Under the pieces are notes generated by a model, which did not search any database, was not told the DNA's origin, and saw only the letters and a list, made by a program, of their open reading frames with translations. A stretch of DNA of 64,000 bases from Streptomyces sp. NBC_01275 (lineage in GTDB: Bacteria; Actinomycetota; Actinomycetes; Streptomycetales; Streptomycetaceae), in the NCBI RefSeq assembly GCF_026340655.1, contig NZ_JAPEOZ010000001.1, positions 6,510,001 through 6,574,000 of the forward strand. Reading direction: 5' to 3'. The translations under genes were made by a program, and so were the position numbers. This document shows positions 9,167 to 17,498 of this stretch, in pieces; positions within the stretch are counted from its first letter, which is position 1, and each line of letters opens with the position of its first letter.

Positions 9167-12064
9167 ATGCGAGCACCGGTGCAGAAGACGCGGCCTCGGC
9201 GCACAGGCAGCAAGACGGCCTCCGAGGGGGGCGCGGAGCGCACCCCTGTCGGCAAGGGCCGCCCCACCCACGTGCGCAACCGGCTGATCGTCGCGGTGGC
9301 CGTGGTCGCCGCCGCCATAGCCGGGGCGGGAGCCCCCGGCGTCCTCGCCGCCTCCGGGCAGCTGAAGGACTCCCAGGACCTGGTCACCCTGGCCGAACAG
9401 ACCCAGGACGCCCTCGCTCTCGCCCAATCCCTCGCGGACGAGCGCGACGAGGTCACCGTGTACGTCGCGGCCGGCCGCCCCAAGTCGCAGGCCCCCTCCA
9501 CCCAGGGCAGCGCCCGCGTGGACCGCCAGTCACGGGAGCTGACCGCCGACACCGACGTCCCCGCGACGCTGCGCAAGGCCCTCGACTCCATCGCCTCCGT
9601 CCGCCGGACGGCGCTCACCGGCAAGAGCACGGCCCTGGCGGCGCACGAGGCCTACTCCGAGGTCATCGCCGCCCTGCACGGCCTCGCCGAGCAACTCGCG
9701 CAGGACATGCCGCCCCGCGCGGGCTCCGGCGCGTACGCCCTCGCCGAGCTCGACACCGCCGTCCAGGAGGCCTCCGCCGCCCGCGGACTGCTGCTCGCGG
9801 CGCTGAACGTGCCGACGCGCGAGGAGACCGTCTACAACCCCGTCACCGGCCTGTCGAGCACCGAGAAGGTCTCCTCCGAGGCCGACGCCGAGCAGCGCGA
9901 CGCCCTCACCACCGCCGCCCAGCAGAGCCGCCTGCGCTCCGACGCCTCTCTCGCCGACTTCCGGGACGGCGCGCCGCAGTCGGCGGTGGACTCCTACGAC
10001 TCCACGGTCACCGGCGGCGACGTCGACACCGCCGAGAAGTACCTCACGTCCCTCACCGACCAGCCCACGCTGAGCGACGGCGACCTCGGCACCAGCACCA
10101 AGAAGCTGGACGCCGCGCTGTCCGCCCGCGTCGACCTGATGCGCGGGGCCGAGTCCTCGTTCTACGACCGCCGCACCAAGGACCTCGCCCAGCTGCGCGA
10201 CGACGACGTCACCGGCCTCGAGCTGCGCGTCACCCTCCTCGGGGCCCTGATGCTGCTGGCCGTCGTCGTCTCCACGGGCATGGCCCGCAGCCTCACCCGG
10301 CCGCTCTCCGTCCTGCGCCGCGGCTCCGCCCGCCTCGCCGACGCCGAGAACCCGGCCGTCGAGGAGCCGGTGACGTTCACCGGCCGCAACGACGAGTTCG
10401 CCCAGGTCGTCCGTTCCGTCAACGCCCTGCACGCGCACGCCGTCGCCCTCCACGAGCGTGTCACCACCCTGGAGTCCGACCGCAAGCACCTCGTCGGCCA
10501 GCGCCAGATGATGGCCGACGCCCGCGAGGAGCTGCGCGCCGAACTGGACGGTTCCGCATCCCGGTTGGACCAGCTGCGGGACAGCATCGGCGGCACCTTC
10601 GTCAACCTCGCGCTGCGCACCCTCGGCCTCGTCGAACGCCAACTCGCGGTCATCGAGGGCTTGGAGGAGCGCGAGCAGGACCCCGACCGCCTCGCCACCC
10701 TCTTCAAGCTCGACCACTTCGCCACGGTCATGCGCCGCCACAGCGAGAACCTCCTGGTCCTCGCCGGCACCGAGCACGTCCAGCAGCACGCGGGCCCGAT
10801 CCCCCTGGTGGACGTGGTCCGGGCGGCGGTCAGCGAGATCGAGCGCTACGAGCGCGTCCGCATCTCCGCCCTGCCCCCGCACGCGCACGTGGCCGGCTTC
10901 GCCGCGGACGACCTGTCCCACCTGCTCGCCGAACTCATGGAGAACGCCACCTCGTTCTCCCCGCCGGACCTGCCCGTCGAGGTCTCCGGCTGGCTCCTGG
11001 AGAACGGCGAGGTCATGCTCTCCGTCCAGGACGAGGGCATCGGCATCCCCGAGGAGCGGATGGGCCGCCTCAACGCCCGTCTCACCGAGTTCGACCCGGA
11101 GACGCCCTACGACCAGGAGGGCGAGGAGGGTCTCGGCCTCGGCCTGTACGTCGTGGCCCGCCTGGCCCACCGGCACGGGGTGCGCGTGCAGTTGCGCGAG
11201 CAGAAGCAGGGCGGGGTGGCCGCCGTGGTCGTCCTGCCGACCCCGCTGCTCGCCGCCGCCCCGCACACCGCGATCCCGACGGCGACCTCGACCTCCCCCA
11301 CGGCCCCGGCCTTCTCCCTCCCGGGCGCGGACGCCGAGGTCAACTCCAACGTCCTCCCGGCCCGCCCGAAGTCCGCCGACCCCCTCATCGAACTGGCCGA
11401 GAAGGCCGTACGACGGGCAGAGGCGGAGTCCGAGGCGGCAGCGGAGTCGGAGGCGGAGTCGCAGGCGGCGGCCGAAACCGAGGCCGAGCCGACACCGGCG
11501 CCTGAGCCGACACCGGTGCCTGAGCCGACACCGGCGACTGTGCCGGCGCCGGTGGCGGAGACGCCGGCCGAGATGACGATGGAGCTCCTGCTGCCCCAGC
11601 CGCAAGGCGGGTCGGCCGGAGATCGGTTCGAGGGCCGGCGCCAGGACCAGGACCACCCGGAGCAGGACCAGCACCAGCACCAGGGTCGGTACGAGGACCA
11701 GCAAGGGGAGCAGCAAGAGGAGCCACCCGCACCCGAGTTCGAGGCCGAGGCGGAGCACGCACGCACCCCCGACGCCCCGGAGGAACTCGCCCCGGAGGAA
11801 CCCGTCACCGACAAGGGCCTCCCCAAGCGCACCCCGAAACTCACCGCACCCACCCCCGCTCCCCGGCAGCGCAGCGGTTCCGTCGACGCCGACGCCCTCC
11901 GCCGCCGCCTGGGCGGCTTCCGCCGGGGGGCGGAGGCCGGCTACCGCGACGTAGAGGCGGAGATCTTCGAGAAGACGGGCCAGAACCAGGTGCCGTCCCC
12001 TCAACCAGCACGCGCACATGCCGAAGAAGACACGGGGGGCACAGTCGAGGAGGCAAGCAGTTGA
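9167..12064 (+). CDS. Conservon sensor-kinase-like protein CvnA
   Basis: 965 residues. First membrane helix at about 38-60 (RLIVAVAVVAAAIAGAG), an extracytoplasmic nitrate/nitrite-sensing-like helical domain, second helix near 360-380, HAMP, then a histidine-kinase-like ATPase domain with the N-box ENATSFSPP (E592, N593) and EGLGLGLYVV. The dimerisation region has LDHFATVMRRHSENL rather than a standard H-box. The last 260 residues are a Glu/Pro/Gln-rich disordered tail. Conservons are thought to act as membrane-linked GTPase signalling complexes in Streptomyces development and secondary metabolism. First gene of a five-gene operon. Start ATG with AGGA close by; GTG at 9179 is an alternative. 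Confidence 0.92.
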   Translation: MRAPVQKTRPRRTGSKTASEGGAERTPVGKGRPTHVRNRLIVAVAVVAAAIAGAGAPGVLAASGQLKDSQDLVTLAEQTQDALALAQSLADERDEVTVYVAAGRPKSQAPSTQGSARVDRQSRELTADTDVPATLRKALDSIASVRRTALTGKSTALAAHEAYSEVIAALHGLAEQLAQDMPPRAGSGAYALAELDTAVQEASAARGLLLAALNVPTREETVYNPVTGLSSTEKVSSEADAEQRDALTTAAQQSRLRSDASLADFRDGAPQSAVDSYDSTVTGGDVDTAEKYLTSLTDQPTLSDGDLGTSTKKLDAALSARVDLMRGAESSFYDRRTKDLAQLRDDDVTGLELRVTLLGALMLLAVVVSTGMARSLTRPLSVLRRGSARLADAENPAVEEPVTFTGRNDEFAQVVRSVNALHAHAVALHERVTTLESDRKHLVGQRQMMADAREELRAELDGSASRLDQLRDSIGGTFVNLALRTLGLVERQLAVIEGLEEREQDPDRLATLFKLDHFATVMRRHSENLLVLAGTEHVQQHAGPIPLVDVVRAAVSEIERYERVRISALPPHAHVAGFAADDLSHLLAELMENATSFSPPDLPVEVSGWLLENGEVMLSVQDEGIGIPEERMGRLNARLTEFDPETPYDQEGEEGLGLGLYVVARLAHRHGVRVQLREQKQGGVAAVVVLPTPLLAAAPHTAIPTATSTSPTAPAFSLPGADAEVNSNVLPARPKSADPLIELAEKAVRRAEAESEAAAESEAESQAAAETEAEPTPAPEPTPVPEPTPATVPAPVAETPAEMTMELLLPQPQGGSAGDRFEGRRQDQDHPEQDQHQHQGRYEDQQGEQQEEPPAPEFEAEAEHARTPDAPEELAPEEPVTDKGLPKRTPKLTAPTPAPRQRSGSVDADALRRRLGGFRRGAEAGYRDVEAEIFEKTGQNQVPSPQPARAHAEEDTGGTVEEASS

Positions 12065-12588
12065 CCGCGCCCAGTACCTTCGGACTGAGCAGTGAAGCCC
12101 GTAACCTGCACTGGCTGTTGACCAACCTCGTGGAGGAAGTGCCAGGCATCCAGTCCGTCGCCGTCGTCTCCTCCGACGGCCTGCTCCTGCTCTCCTCGGA
12201 CCCCGGCCGCAACGACGCGGCCCGCGAGGCCCGCGGAGCGAAACCCACCGGCCCGCGCGGCTCCTCCGCCGACCTCGCCACCATCGTCTCCGGCATCGGC
12301 AGCCTCACCATCGGGGCCGCCAAGCTGATGGAGTTCGGCGTGGTCAAGCACACCATGGTCGCCATGGACGAGGGCAGCCTCTTCGTCATGTCGATCAGCG
12401 ACGGATCCCTCCTCGGAGTCCACGGCTCCGCCGACTGCGACATGAGCGTGGTGGCGTACCACATGGCGCTCTTCGTGGGCCGCGCCGGCCACGTCCTGAC
12501 GCCCGAACTCCGCAGCGAGCTCCGCAAGTCCCTGGAGAACGACACCGGGTCCGACACCCAGGCCGAGCCGACGGGGAGCACGCGATGA
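12061..12588 (+). CDS. Roadblock/LC7 protein, conservon CvnB
   Basis: 175 residues. The roadblock/LC7 fold spans about 14-130 (LLTNLVEEVPGIQSVAVVSSDGLLLLSS ... GSLLGVHG), the family that regulates small GTPases of the MglA type. The TTG start at 12061 overlaps the cvnA stop as TTGA and is preceded by GAGGAGG, indicating translational coupling. By analogy with other conservons it should join CvnA and CvnD in one complex at the membrane. Confidence 0.93.
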   Translation: MTAPSTFGLSSEARNLHWLLTNLVEEVPGIQSVAVVSSDGLLLLSSDPGRNDAAREARGAKPTGPRGSSADLATIVSGIGSLTIGAAKLMEFGVVKHTMVAMDEGSLFVMSISDGSLLGVHGSADCDMSVVAYHMALFVGRAGHVLTPELRSELRKSLENDTGSDTQAEPTGSTR

Positions 12589-13091
12589 GCACGAGCCCCG
12601 AGAACGGCACGAACGGCACGAACGGCACGGACCCCGAGAAGACCGCGAACGGCACGGGCGACGCGAGCGCCGTGCGGCGGCTGCTCCCCGTCCGCGGGGG
12701 CGACCGCAAGCCCGCCCGCGTACGCCCCTACTCGCTCACCGGCGGCCGCACCCGCTTCGGCCACGTCCTCCTCGTCGAGACCTTCGTGGCGACGACGGAG
12801 ACCACGGCGGCCATCGAGGGGCCGGAAGAGCGCAAGGAACTCACGAACGGCTCTCTCACCACCCGGGTCATGCCGGAGATGCGGGCCATCGTCGAACTGT
12901 GCCGCCGTATGCGCACGGTGGCCGAGATCGCCGCGCTGCTGAAGATGCCGCTCGGCGTGGTCCGGGTGCTCCTCAGCGACCTCGCGGACCAGGGAAAGAT
13001 CCGTGTGTACGGCACCGGTACCGCTCACGGTACGGGCCGTCCCGACCGCGCTCTGCTGGAAAGGGTGCTGAGTGGACTCCGTCGTCTCTGA
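12585..13091 (+). CDS. DUF742 protein, conservon CvnC
   Basis: 168 residues, ATG overlapping the previous stop as ATGA. The N-terminal 30 residues are Asn-Gly-Thr repeats (NGTNGTNGTDPEKTANGTG). The DUF742 domain follows, with VRPYSLTGGRTR at its start and a winged-helix-like segment CRRMRTVAEIAALLKMPLGV near the end. DUF742 proteins are the third member of every conservon; their biochemical role is unclear. Confidence 0.93.
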   Translation: MSTSPENGTNGTNGTDPEKTANGTGDASAVRRLLPVRGGDRKPARVRPYSLTGGRTRFGHVLLVETFVATTETTAAIEGPEERKELTNGSLTTRVMPEMRAIVELCRRMRTVAEIAALLKMPLGVVRVLLSDLADQGKIRVYGTGTAHGTGRPDRALLERVLSGLRRL

Positions 13092-13716
13092 CGCCGCCTC
13101 CTCCTTTGGCGTCGACCCAATCGTCGAACCCGACGAGCCCGTGCAGCCCTGGCAGACGGACCGCACCCGCGCCCCCATAGCCACCAAGATCGTGGTCGCG
13201 GGCGGCTTCGGAGCCGGCAAGACCACCCTCGTCGGCACCGTCTCGGAGATCACGCCCCTCCAGACGGAGGCGCTGATGACCCAGGCCAGCGAGGAGACCG
13301 ACGACCTCACCGGCACGCCGGAGAAGACCACCACCACGGTGGCCATGGACTACGGCCGGCTCACGCTCGACGACGACCTGGTGCTCTACCTGTTCGGCAC
13401 GCCCGGCCAGCAGCGGTTCTGGTTCATGTGGGACGACCTGGTGCGCGGCGCGATCGGCGCGGTCGTCCTCGCCGACACCCGCCGCCTGAAGGACTGCTTC
13501 CCCGCGCTGGACTACTTCGAGAGCTGCGGACTGCCGTACGTCGTCGCCGTCAACCACTTCGACGGCAGCGAGCTGTTCGAGCCGGACGACGTGCGCGAAG
13601 CCCTCACCGTCGCCGCGCACATACCTGTCATGATCATGGATGCGCGCCGCCGGATCTCGGTCATCGAGACCCTGCTGTCCCTCGTCGGCCACGCGCTCGA
13701 CGAGACCCCCGAGTAG
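13072..13716 (+). CDS. ATP/GTP-binding protein, conservon CvnD
   Basis: 214 residues. P-loop GGFGAGKT at 44-51, switch region with TTTVAMDYG, and the G3-like motif GTPGQQRFWFMW; the NHFDGSELF segment corresponds to the NKxD base-recognition position with a His. It is a small Ras/MglA-like GTPase. The GTG start overlaps the DUF742 gene by 20 nt. Roadblock protein and GTPase in one operon imply that CvnB controls CvnD nucleotide state (family knowledge, not tested here). Confidence 0.94.
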   Translation: MDSVVSDAASSFGVDPIVEPDEPVQPWQTDRTRAPIATKIVVAGGFGAGKTTLVGTVSEITPLQTEALMTQASEETDDLTGTPEKTTTTVAMDYGRLTLDDDLVLYLFGTPGQQRFWFMWDDLVRGAIGAVVLADTRRLKDCFPALDYFESCGLPYVVAVNHFDGSELFEPDDVREALTVAAHIPVMIMDARRRISVIETLLSLVGHALDETPE

Positions 13717-13772
13717 GCGCACCGAAGCCACCGAGCAGGCGCACCGAAGCCCACCAAGGAGACGTCCCCCGC

Positions 13773-15026
13773 ATGCGGAAGATACTCGTCGTCGGAGCCG
13801 GCCAGTCCGGTCTCCAGCTCGCCCTCGGCCTCCAGTCGCACGGGTACGAGGTCACCCTGATGTCGAACCGGACCGCGGACGAGATCCGCTCCGGCCGGGT
13901 CATGTCGACACAGTGCATGTTCCACACGGCGCTGCAGCACGAGCGCGATCTCCAGCTGAACTTCTGGGAGTCCCAGGCCCCGAAGATCGAAGGACTCGGC
14001 GTCTCCGTCGCGGCCCCCGGTTCGCACGACCCCGGCCCGACCCAGCGGGCGATCGACTGGGTGGGCAGGCTCGACGGGTACGCGCAGTCCGTGGACCAGC
14101 GGGTGAAGATGGCCGGCTGGATGGAGACGTTCGCCCAGCGCGGCGGCCAGCTGGTCATACACGGCGCGGCGGTCTCCGACCTCGACTACTTCTCCCGCGC
14201 CTACGACCTCGTCCTGGTCTCGGCGGGCAAGGGCGAGCTGGTGTCGATGTTCGCCCGCGACCCGGAGCGGTCCCCCTACAGCCAGCCGCAGCGCGCCCTC
14301 GCCGTCGCCTACGTCCACGGCCTGGGCCCGCGCCCGGAGCACCCGGACTTCGACGCCGTCCGCTGCAACCTGGTCCCCGGCGTCGGCGAGCTGTTCATCA
14401 TGCCGACGTTCACCACCTCCGGCCGCGCGGACATCCTCTTCTGGGAGGGCATACCCGGCGGCCCGCTCGACGTCTTCAACGGCGTCAAGGACCCGGCGCA
14501 GCACCTCTCCCTGACCCTGGAACTCATGGAGAAGTTCACGCCCTGGGAGTACGCGCGCACCGGCGACGTCGAGCTGACCGACGCCGGCGGCACGCTGGCC
14601 GGCCGCTACGCCCCCACCGTCCGCAACCCGATCGGCCGTCTGCCCGGCGGCGGGCTGGTCCTCGGCGTCGCGGACGTCGTCGTCGCCAACGACCCGATCA
14701 CCGGCCAGGGCTCCAACTCGGCCTCCAAGTGCGCCGCCGCCTACCTCGACTCGATCCTCGAGCAGGGCGAGAAGGAGTTCGACGAGGAGTGGATGCAGGC
14801 GACGTTCGACCGCTACTGGGCGACGGCGCAGCACGTCACCAAGTGGACCAACGCGATGCTCTCCCCGCCGCCGGAGCATGTCCTGAACCTCATCGGCGCC
14901 GCAGGGCAGCTGCCGCCGGTCGCCCACCGGTTCGCGAACGCGTTCAATGATCCGGGGGATCTGGAGAACTTCTTCTACGAGCCGGACAAGACCGGCGCCT
15001 ATCTGGCGGAAGTCGCAGGGGCCTGA
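13773..15026 (+). CDS. StyA-like FAD-dependent monooxygenase
   Basis: 417 residues. The N-terminal Rossmann motif VVGAGQSGLQLALGL (residues 6-20) binds FAD, and the sequence resembles the oxygenase component of styrene/indole monooxygenases throughout (MSNRTADEIRSGRVMSTQ; GQGSNSASKCAAAYLD near residue 310-325). Such enzymes take reduced FAD from a separate reductase, and none is encoded nearby. ATG at 13773 with AAGGAGAC 9 nt upstream. It lies 56 bp after cvnD and is probably the last gene of the conservon operon, as a target or effector. Its last 28 bp overlap the end of the convergent NlpC gene. Confidence 0.9.
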   Translation: MRKILVVGAGQSGLQLALGLQSHGYEVTLMSNRTADEIRSGRVMSTQCMFHTALQHERDLQLNFWESQAPKIEGLGVSVAAPGSHDPGPTQRAIDWVGRLDGYAQSVDQRVKMAGWMETFAQRGGQLVIHGAAVSDLDYFSRAYDLVLVSAGKGELVSMFARDPERSPYSQPQRALAVAYVHGLGPRPEHPDFDAVRCNLVPGVGELFIMPTFTTSGRADILFWEGIPGGPLDVFNGVKDPAQHLSLTLELMEKFTPWEYARTGDVELTDAGGTLAGRYAPTVRNPIGRLPGGGLVLGVADVVVANDPITGQGSNSASKCAAAYLDSILEQGEKEFDEEWMQATFDRYWATAQHVTKWTNAMLSPPPEHVLNLIGAAGQLPPVAHRFANAFNDPGDLENFFYEPDKTGAYLAEVAGA

Positions 15027-16258
15027 TCGCCGTCGGGGTGCGGGGGAGTCATGTCTCGGCCCCGCGCCCCTCTGAGCGGGTCGTCCGGGCGGACGGCTCC
15101 CAGGATCGGGTTGGATGCGATCGGGGAGAGCTTGATCTGCTCGCCCGGGCGGGGAGCCTGTACGACCTTCCCGTCCCCCGCGTACATCGCCACATGCGAG
15201 GCGTCCGGGAAGTAGACGACGAGGTCCCCGGGGCGTAGCTCCTTCAGCGGGACCTTCGGCAGTCGTGCCCACTGCTCCTGGCTGGTCCGAGGGATGGGCG
15301 ACCCGGCATGCCCCCACGCCTCCGACGTCAGGCCCGAGCAGTCGTAGGAGCTCGGGCCCTCCGCGCCCCACTCGTACGGCTTGCCCAGTTGCTGCTCGGC
15401 GTAGCGCAGGGCGCGGTCGCCCTCCTCGGTCGGGGTGTGCTCGCCGCCGAGCGCCCCGGAGGCCAGCAGCTGCTTCTGGTCCTCGGCGACGCCGGCCCGT
15501 TCCAGCGCGGCCAGGGCGGCGAGCTGGCCGGCCGTGAGAGACGCGAGAAGTCTTTCCACGTCGTCGAGTCGCCGGCGTACGTCGTCCCGCTCCCTCCTCT
15601 TCCGTTCCGTGAGGGTGAGCTGGTCGTCGAGGGCCGCGCGGGCCTTGCGCGCCAGCCCGTCGGCCTTGCGTTCGCTGCCTTCCAGCCGTCCCACAGTCTC
15701 GGCCCGCTCGCGCGCCAACTGGCCGATCAGATGCCCCTGGTCGAGGGCGTGCTGCGGATCGCGCGCGAGCAACAGCCGTACGTAGGGGGAGAGGCCGGTG
15801 CTGCCCTGGTACTGCTGGCGGGCCAGCCGGCCGGCCGCTCCCCGGCTCTCGTGCAGCGACAGCCGGGCCTTCGCCAGGTCGGCGTCCAGGTGTCCGGTCT
15901 CGGCCTGCCGTTGCCTGAGCTTCTCCTCGGTCGCGTTGTAGGCCTCGGTGGCCTGCTCGGCCTCCCGGTACAGCCGCTGAAGGTCCGTCAGCAGCTCGGC
16001 CATGGGCCGCCGGCCGGGCTCCGGCGCGGCGACCGCGGCGTCGGGCTCCGGTACCGCGACCGCGGCATCAGGCTCGGGTACGGCGACCGCGACATCGGGC
16101 TCCGGCGCGGCGACCGCGACATCTGGCTCCGGTACGGCGACCGCGACATCTGGCTCCGGCGCGGCCACGGCGGCCCCGGGAGCCAGGACGGCCTGAGCGG
16201 TGAACGCCGCCGTGGCGACCGTGACCGCACAGGCCAGACGCAGCAGTCTTCCTGACAC
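14999..16258 (-). CDS. Secreted NlpC/P60 cell-wall endopeptidase
   Basis: 419 residues from the GTG at 16258, chosen because GGAGGTGA lies 7 nt before it. Signal peptide (about 1-32, ending AAVAAPEP), a linker of PEPDVAVA-type octapeptides (about 33-80), a long coiled coil (about 85-270), then NlpC/P60 with catalytic C307 in YDCSGL and H355 in DASHVAMY. It should cut peptidoglycan stem peptides after export. The coiled coil is typical of RipA-like autoinhibited hydrolases. A 7-bp hairpin with 13-nt loop (16272-16298) sits directly upstream of the ribosome binding site in the leader. No c-di-AMP riboswitch is recognisable. Confidence 0.92.
   Translation of the reverse strand: MSGRLLRLACAVTVATAAFTAQAVLAPGAAVAAPEPDVAVAVPEPDVAVAAPEPDVAVAVPEPDAAVAVPEPDAAVAAPEPGRRPMAELLTDLQRLYREAEQATEAYNATEEKLRQRQAETGHLDADLAKARLSLHESRGAAGRLARQQYQGSTGLSPYVRLLLARDPQHALDQGHLIGQLARERAETVGRLEGSERKADGLARKARAALDDQLTLTERKRRERDDVRRRLDDVERLLASLTAGQLAALAALERAGVAEDQKQLLASGALGGEHTPTEEGDRALRYAEQQLGKPYEWGAEGPSSYDCSGLTSEAWGHAGSPIPRTSQEQWARLPKVPLKELRPGDLVVYFPDASHVAMYAGDGKVVQAPRPGEQIKLSPIASNPILGAVRPDDPLRGARGRDMTPPHPDGDQAPATSAR
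16017..16168. repeat. 24-bp tandem repeat encoding a PEPDVAVA linker
   Basis: Six imperfect copies of a 24-bp unit inside the NlpC gene. Each encodes PEPD(V/A)AVA(A/V), and units alternate between a GCG- and a GTA-containing version, a higher-order 48-bp pattern. Likely a flexible cell-wall-spanning linker and a site of copy-number variation. Confidence 0.85.
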
Positions 16259-16490
16259 GTCATCACCTCCGCTGCGGGGTGGCCCCTCCATCCCGCAGGG
16301 TGAGCATCAGCGCTGCGCGCGCGGCCCGCGCGCCGAGCGTGCGCGGTTCGGCGCAACGGCGTCACCCGTCGGCGTCATCCCGCCCGCCGCGCGGCGTGGC
16401 GTCGGGCGTGGCATGGCGCGGGCTGCCGTACGGCGTGGCGTGAGCCGTCCGGCGTCTGGCGTGAGCCGTCCGGGCGTCCGGCGGACAGGC

Positions 16491-16772
16491 TTAGGCGCCG
16501 GGGCCGGCGTCGGGTTTCGACCACGGCCACTTCAAGCGGCCGCCGGCCCTGCCCTCGGGGTCGTACTCGTACTTCCAGCCCTGCACCAGCCCGAGCTTCC
16601 CGCTGTGCGCGCGGGGCACGCGTCGGTAGACCAGGACGGTCGGCGGGCCGCCCGCCGGGTCGGGGACGGGGATGCGGTACGTCTTCGGCGGGTGCCCGGT
16701 CGGGCCCAGCAGCACGGGCAGGACGCGGCCGTCCATGGGCCCGCCCTCGAAGGGGGTGTCTTGGCTCTTCAC
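16491..16772 (-). CDS. Small hypothetical protein
   Basis: 93 residues from GTG at 16772 (MKSQDTPFEGGPMDGRVLPV...). Coding bias is good and it starts 15 nt after the tetR stop on the same strand, so it is probably the third gene of the aurF-tetR operon. A longer upstream frame exists but would lie within tetR in another frame and is rejected. The protein is soluble, Pro/Gly-rich, ending WKYEYDPEGRAGGRLKWPW. Function not recognised. Confidence 0.7.
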   Translation of the reverse strand: MKSQDTPFEGGPMDGRVLPVLLGPTGHPPKTYRIPVPDPAGGPPTVLVYRRVPRAHSGKLGLVQGWKYEYDPEGRAGGRLKWPWSKPDAGPGA

Positions 16773-16786
16773 GGCACCAGTGTCGA

Positions 16787-17437
16787 TCAGGTCTGTGCGG
16801 CCAGCGCACCCCGGACCACCTCGGCGGTCTGCGGATCGCGTCCCGCGGTCACCGCGAGCACGGCCACGAACTGCTCCACCAGCCAGTCCCGCAGCTCCTC
16901 GACGGGCGGCTGCTTGTCCTCGTCGAGCCAGATCAGGGAGGCCGCCTCGACCGCCGTGATCCACATCCGCACGGTCATCCGGAGCTTCGGCCCCGGGTCG
17001 GCCACGCCCAGATGGCTGTAGATGTGCGCGGCGGCGGCCCGTCGTACGCCGTCCACGGTGGCGGTCGTACGGGAGGTCTCCACGACGCTGCCGCCCTGGA
17101 GCAGGGCGCTGAAGCCGGCGTCGTGGCGGCCCACGAAGGCGAGGTAGCGGTCCAGGGTGCGGGCGAGCCGGGGGAGGAGGGGGCCGTCGTGCGGTTCGTC
17201 GAAGCAGTGCTGGAGCTCCTCGGAGGCGGAGCGCAGCGCGGCTTCGTAGAGCTGCTGCTTGCCGCCGGGGAAGTAGCGGTAGACGAGCGGGCGGGACACC
17301 CCGGCGGCCTCCGCCACGTCGTCCAGCGAGACGTCCTCGGGGACGCGGTGCGCGAAGAGGGAGAGCGCGGCGTCGAGCAGCTGACTGCGGCGCTCCTCGA
17401 CGCTGAGGCGACGGTAGGCGGGGGCGGCGGGGGTCAT
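16787..17437 (-). CDS. TetR family transcriptional regulator
   Basis: 216 residues. Helix-turn-helix at about 30-55 (DVSLDDVAEAAGVSRPLVYRYFPGGKQQLY), followed by a helical ligand-binding domain. It lies 61 bp downstream of the AurF-like gene on the same strand. An inverted repeat in the promoter upstream of that gene is a suitable operator, so the operon is probably autorepressed and induced by a ligand of this protein. Confidence 0.93.
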   Translation of the reverse strand: MTPAAPAYRRLSVEERRSQLLDAALSLFAHRVPEDVSLDDVAEAAGVSRPLVYRYFPGGKQQLYEAALRSASEELQHCFDEPHDGPLLPRLARTLDRYLAFVGRHDAGFSALLQGGSVVETSRTTATVDGVRRAAAAHIYSHLGVADPGPKLRMTVRMWITAVEAASLIWLDEDKQPPVEELRDWLVEQFVAVLAVTAGRDPQTAEVVRGALAAQT

Positions 17438-17498
17438 GACGTGCAGCGTAATCCCCCCGGCCGCGCCGATCGCCTCCGCCGGGCGTCGGTGCGGGCGT

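Noticed and set aside
9530..12019. 829-codon antisense frame over cvnA
   Set aside because: Shadow frame rich in Gly, Leu, Arg and Val with no domain; the plus-strand frame carries the kinase-like domain and couples to cvnB.
16259..16420. c-di-AMP (ydaO) riboswitch before the nlpC gene
   Set aside because: Expected because such switches control wall hydrolases in Streptomyces, but the conserved motifs are not seen; only a simple hairpin is present.
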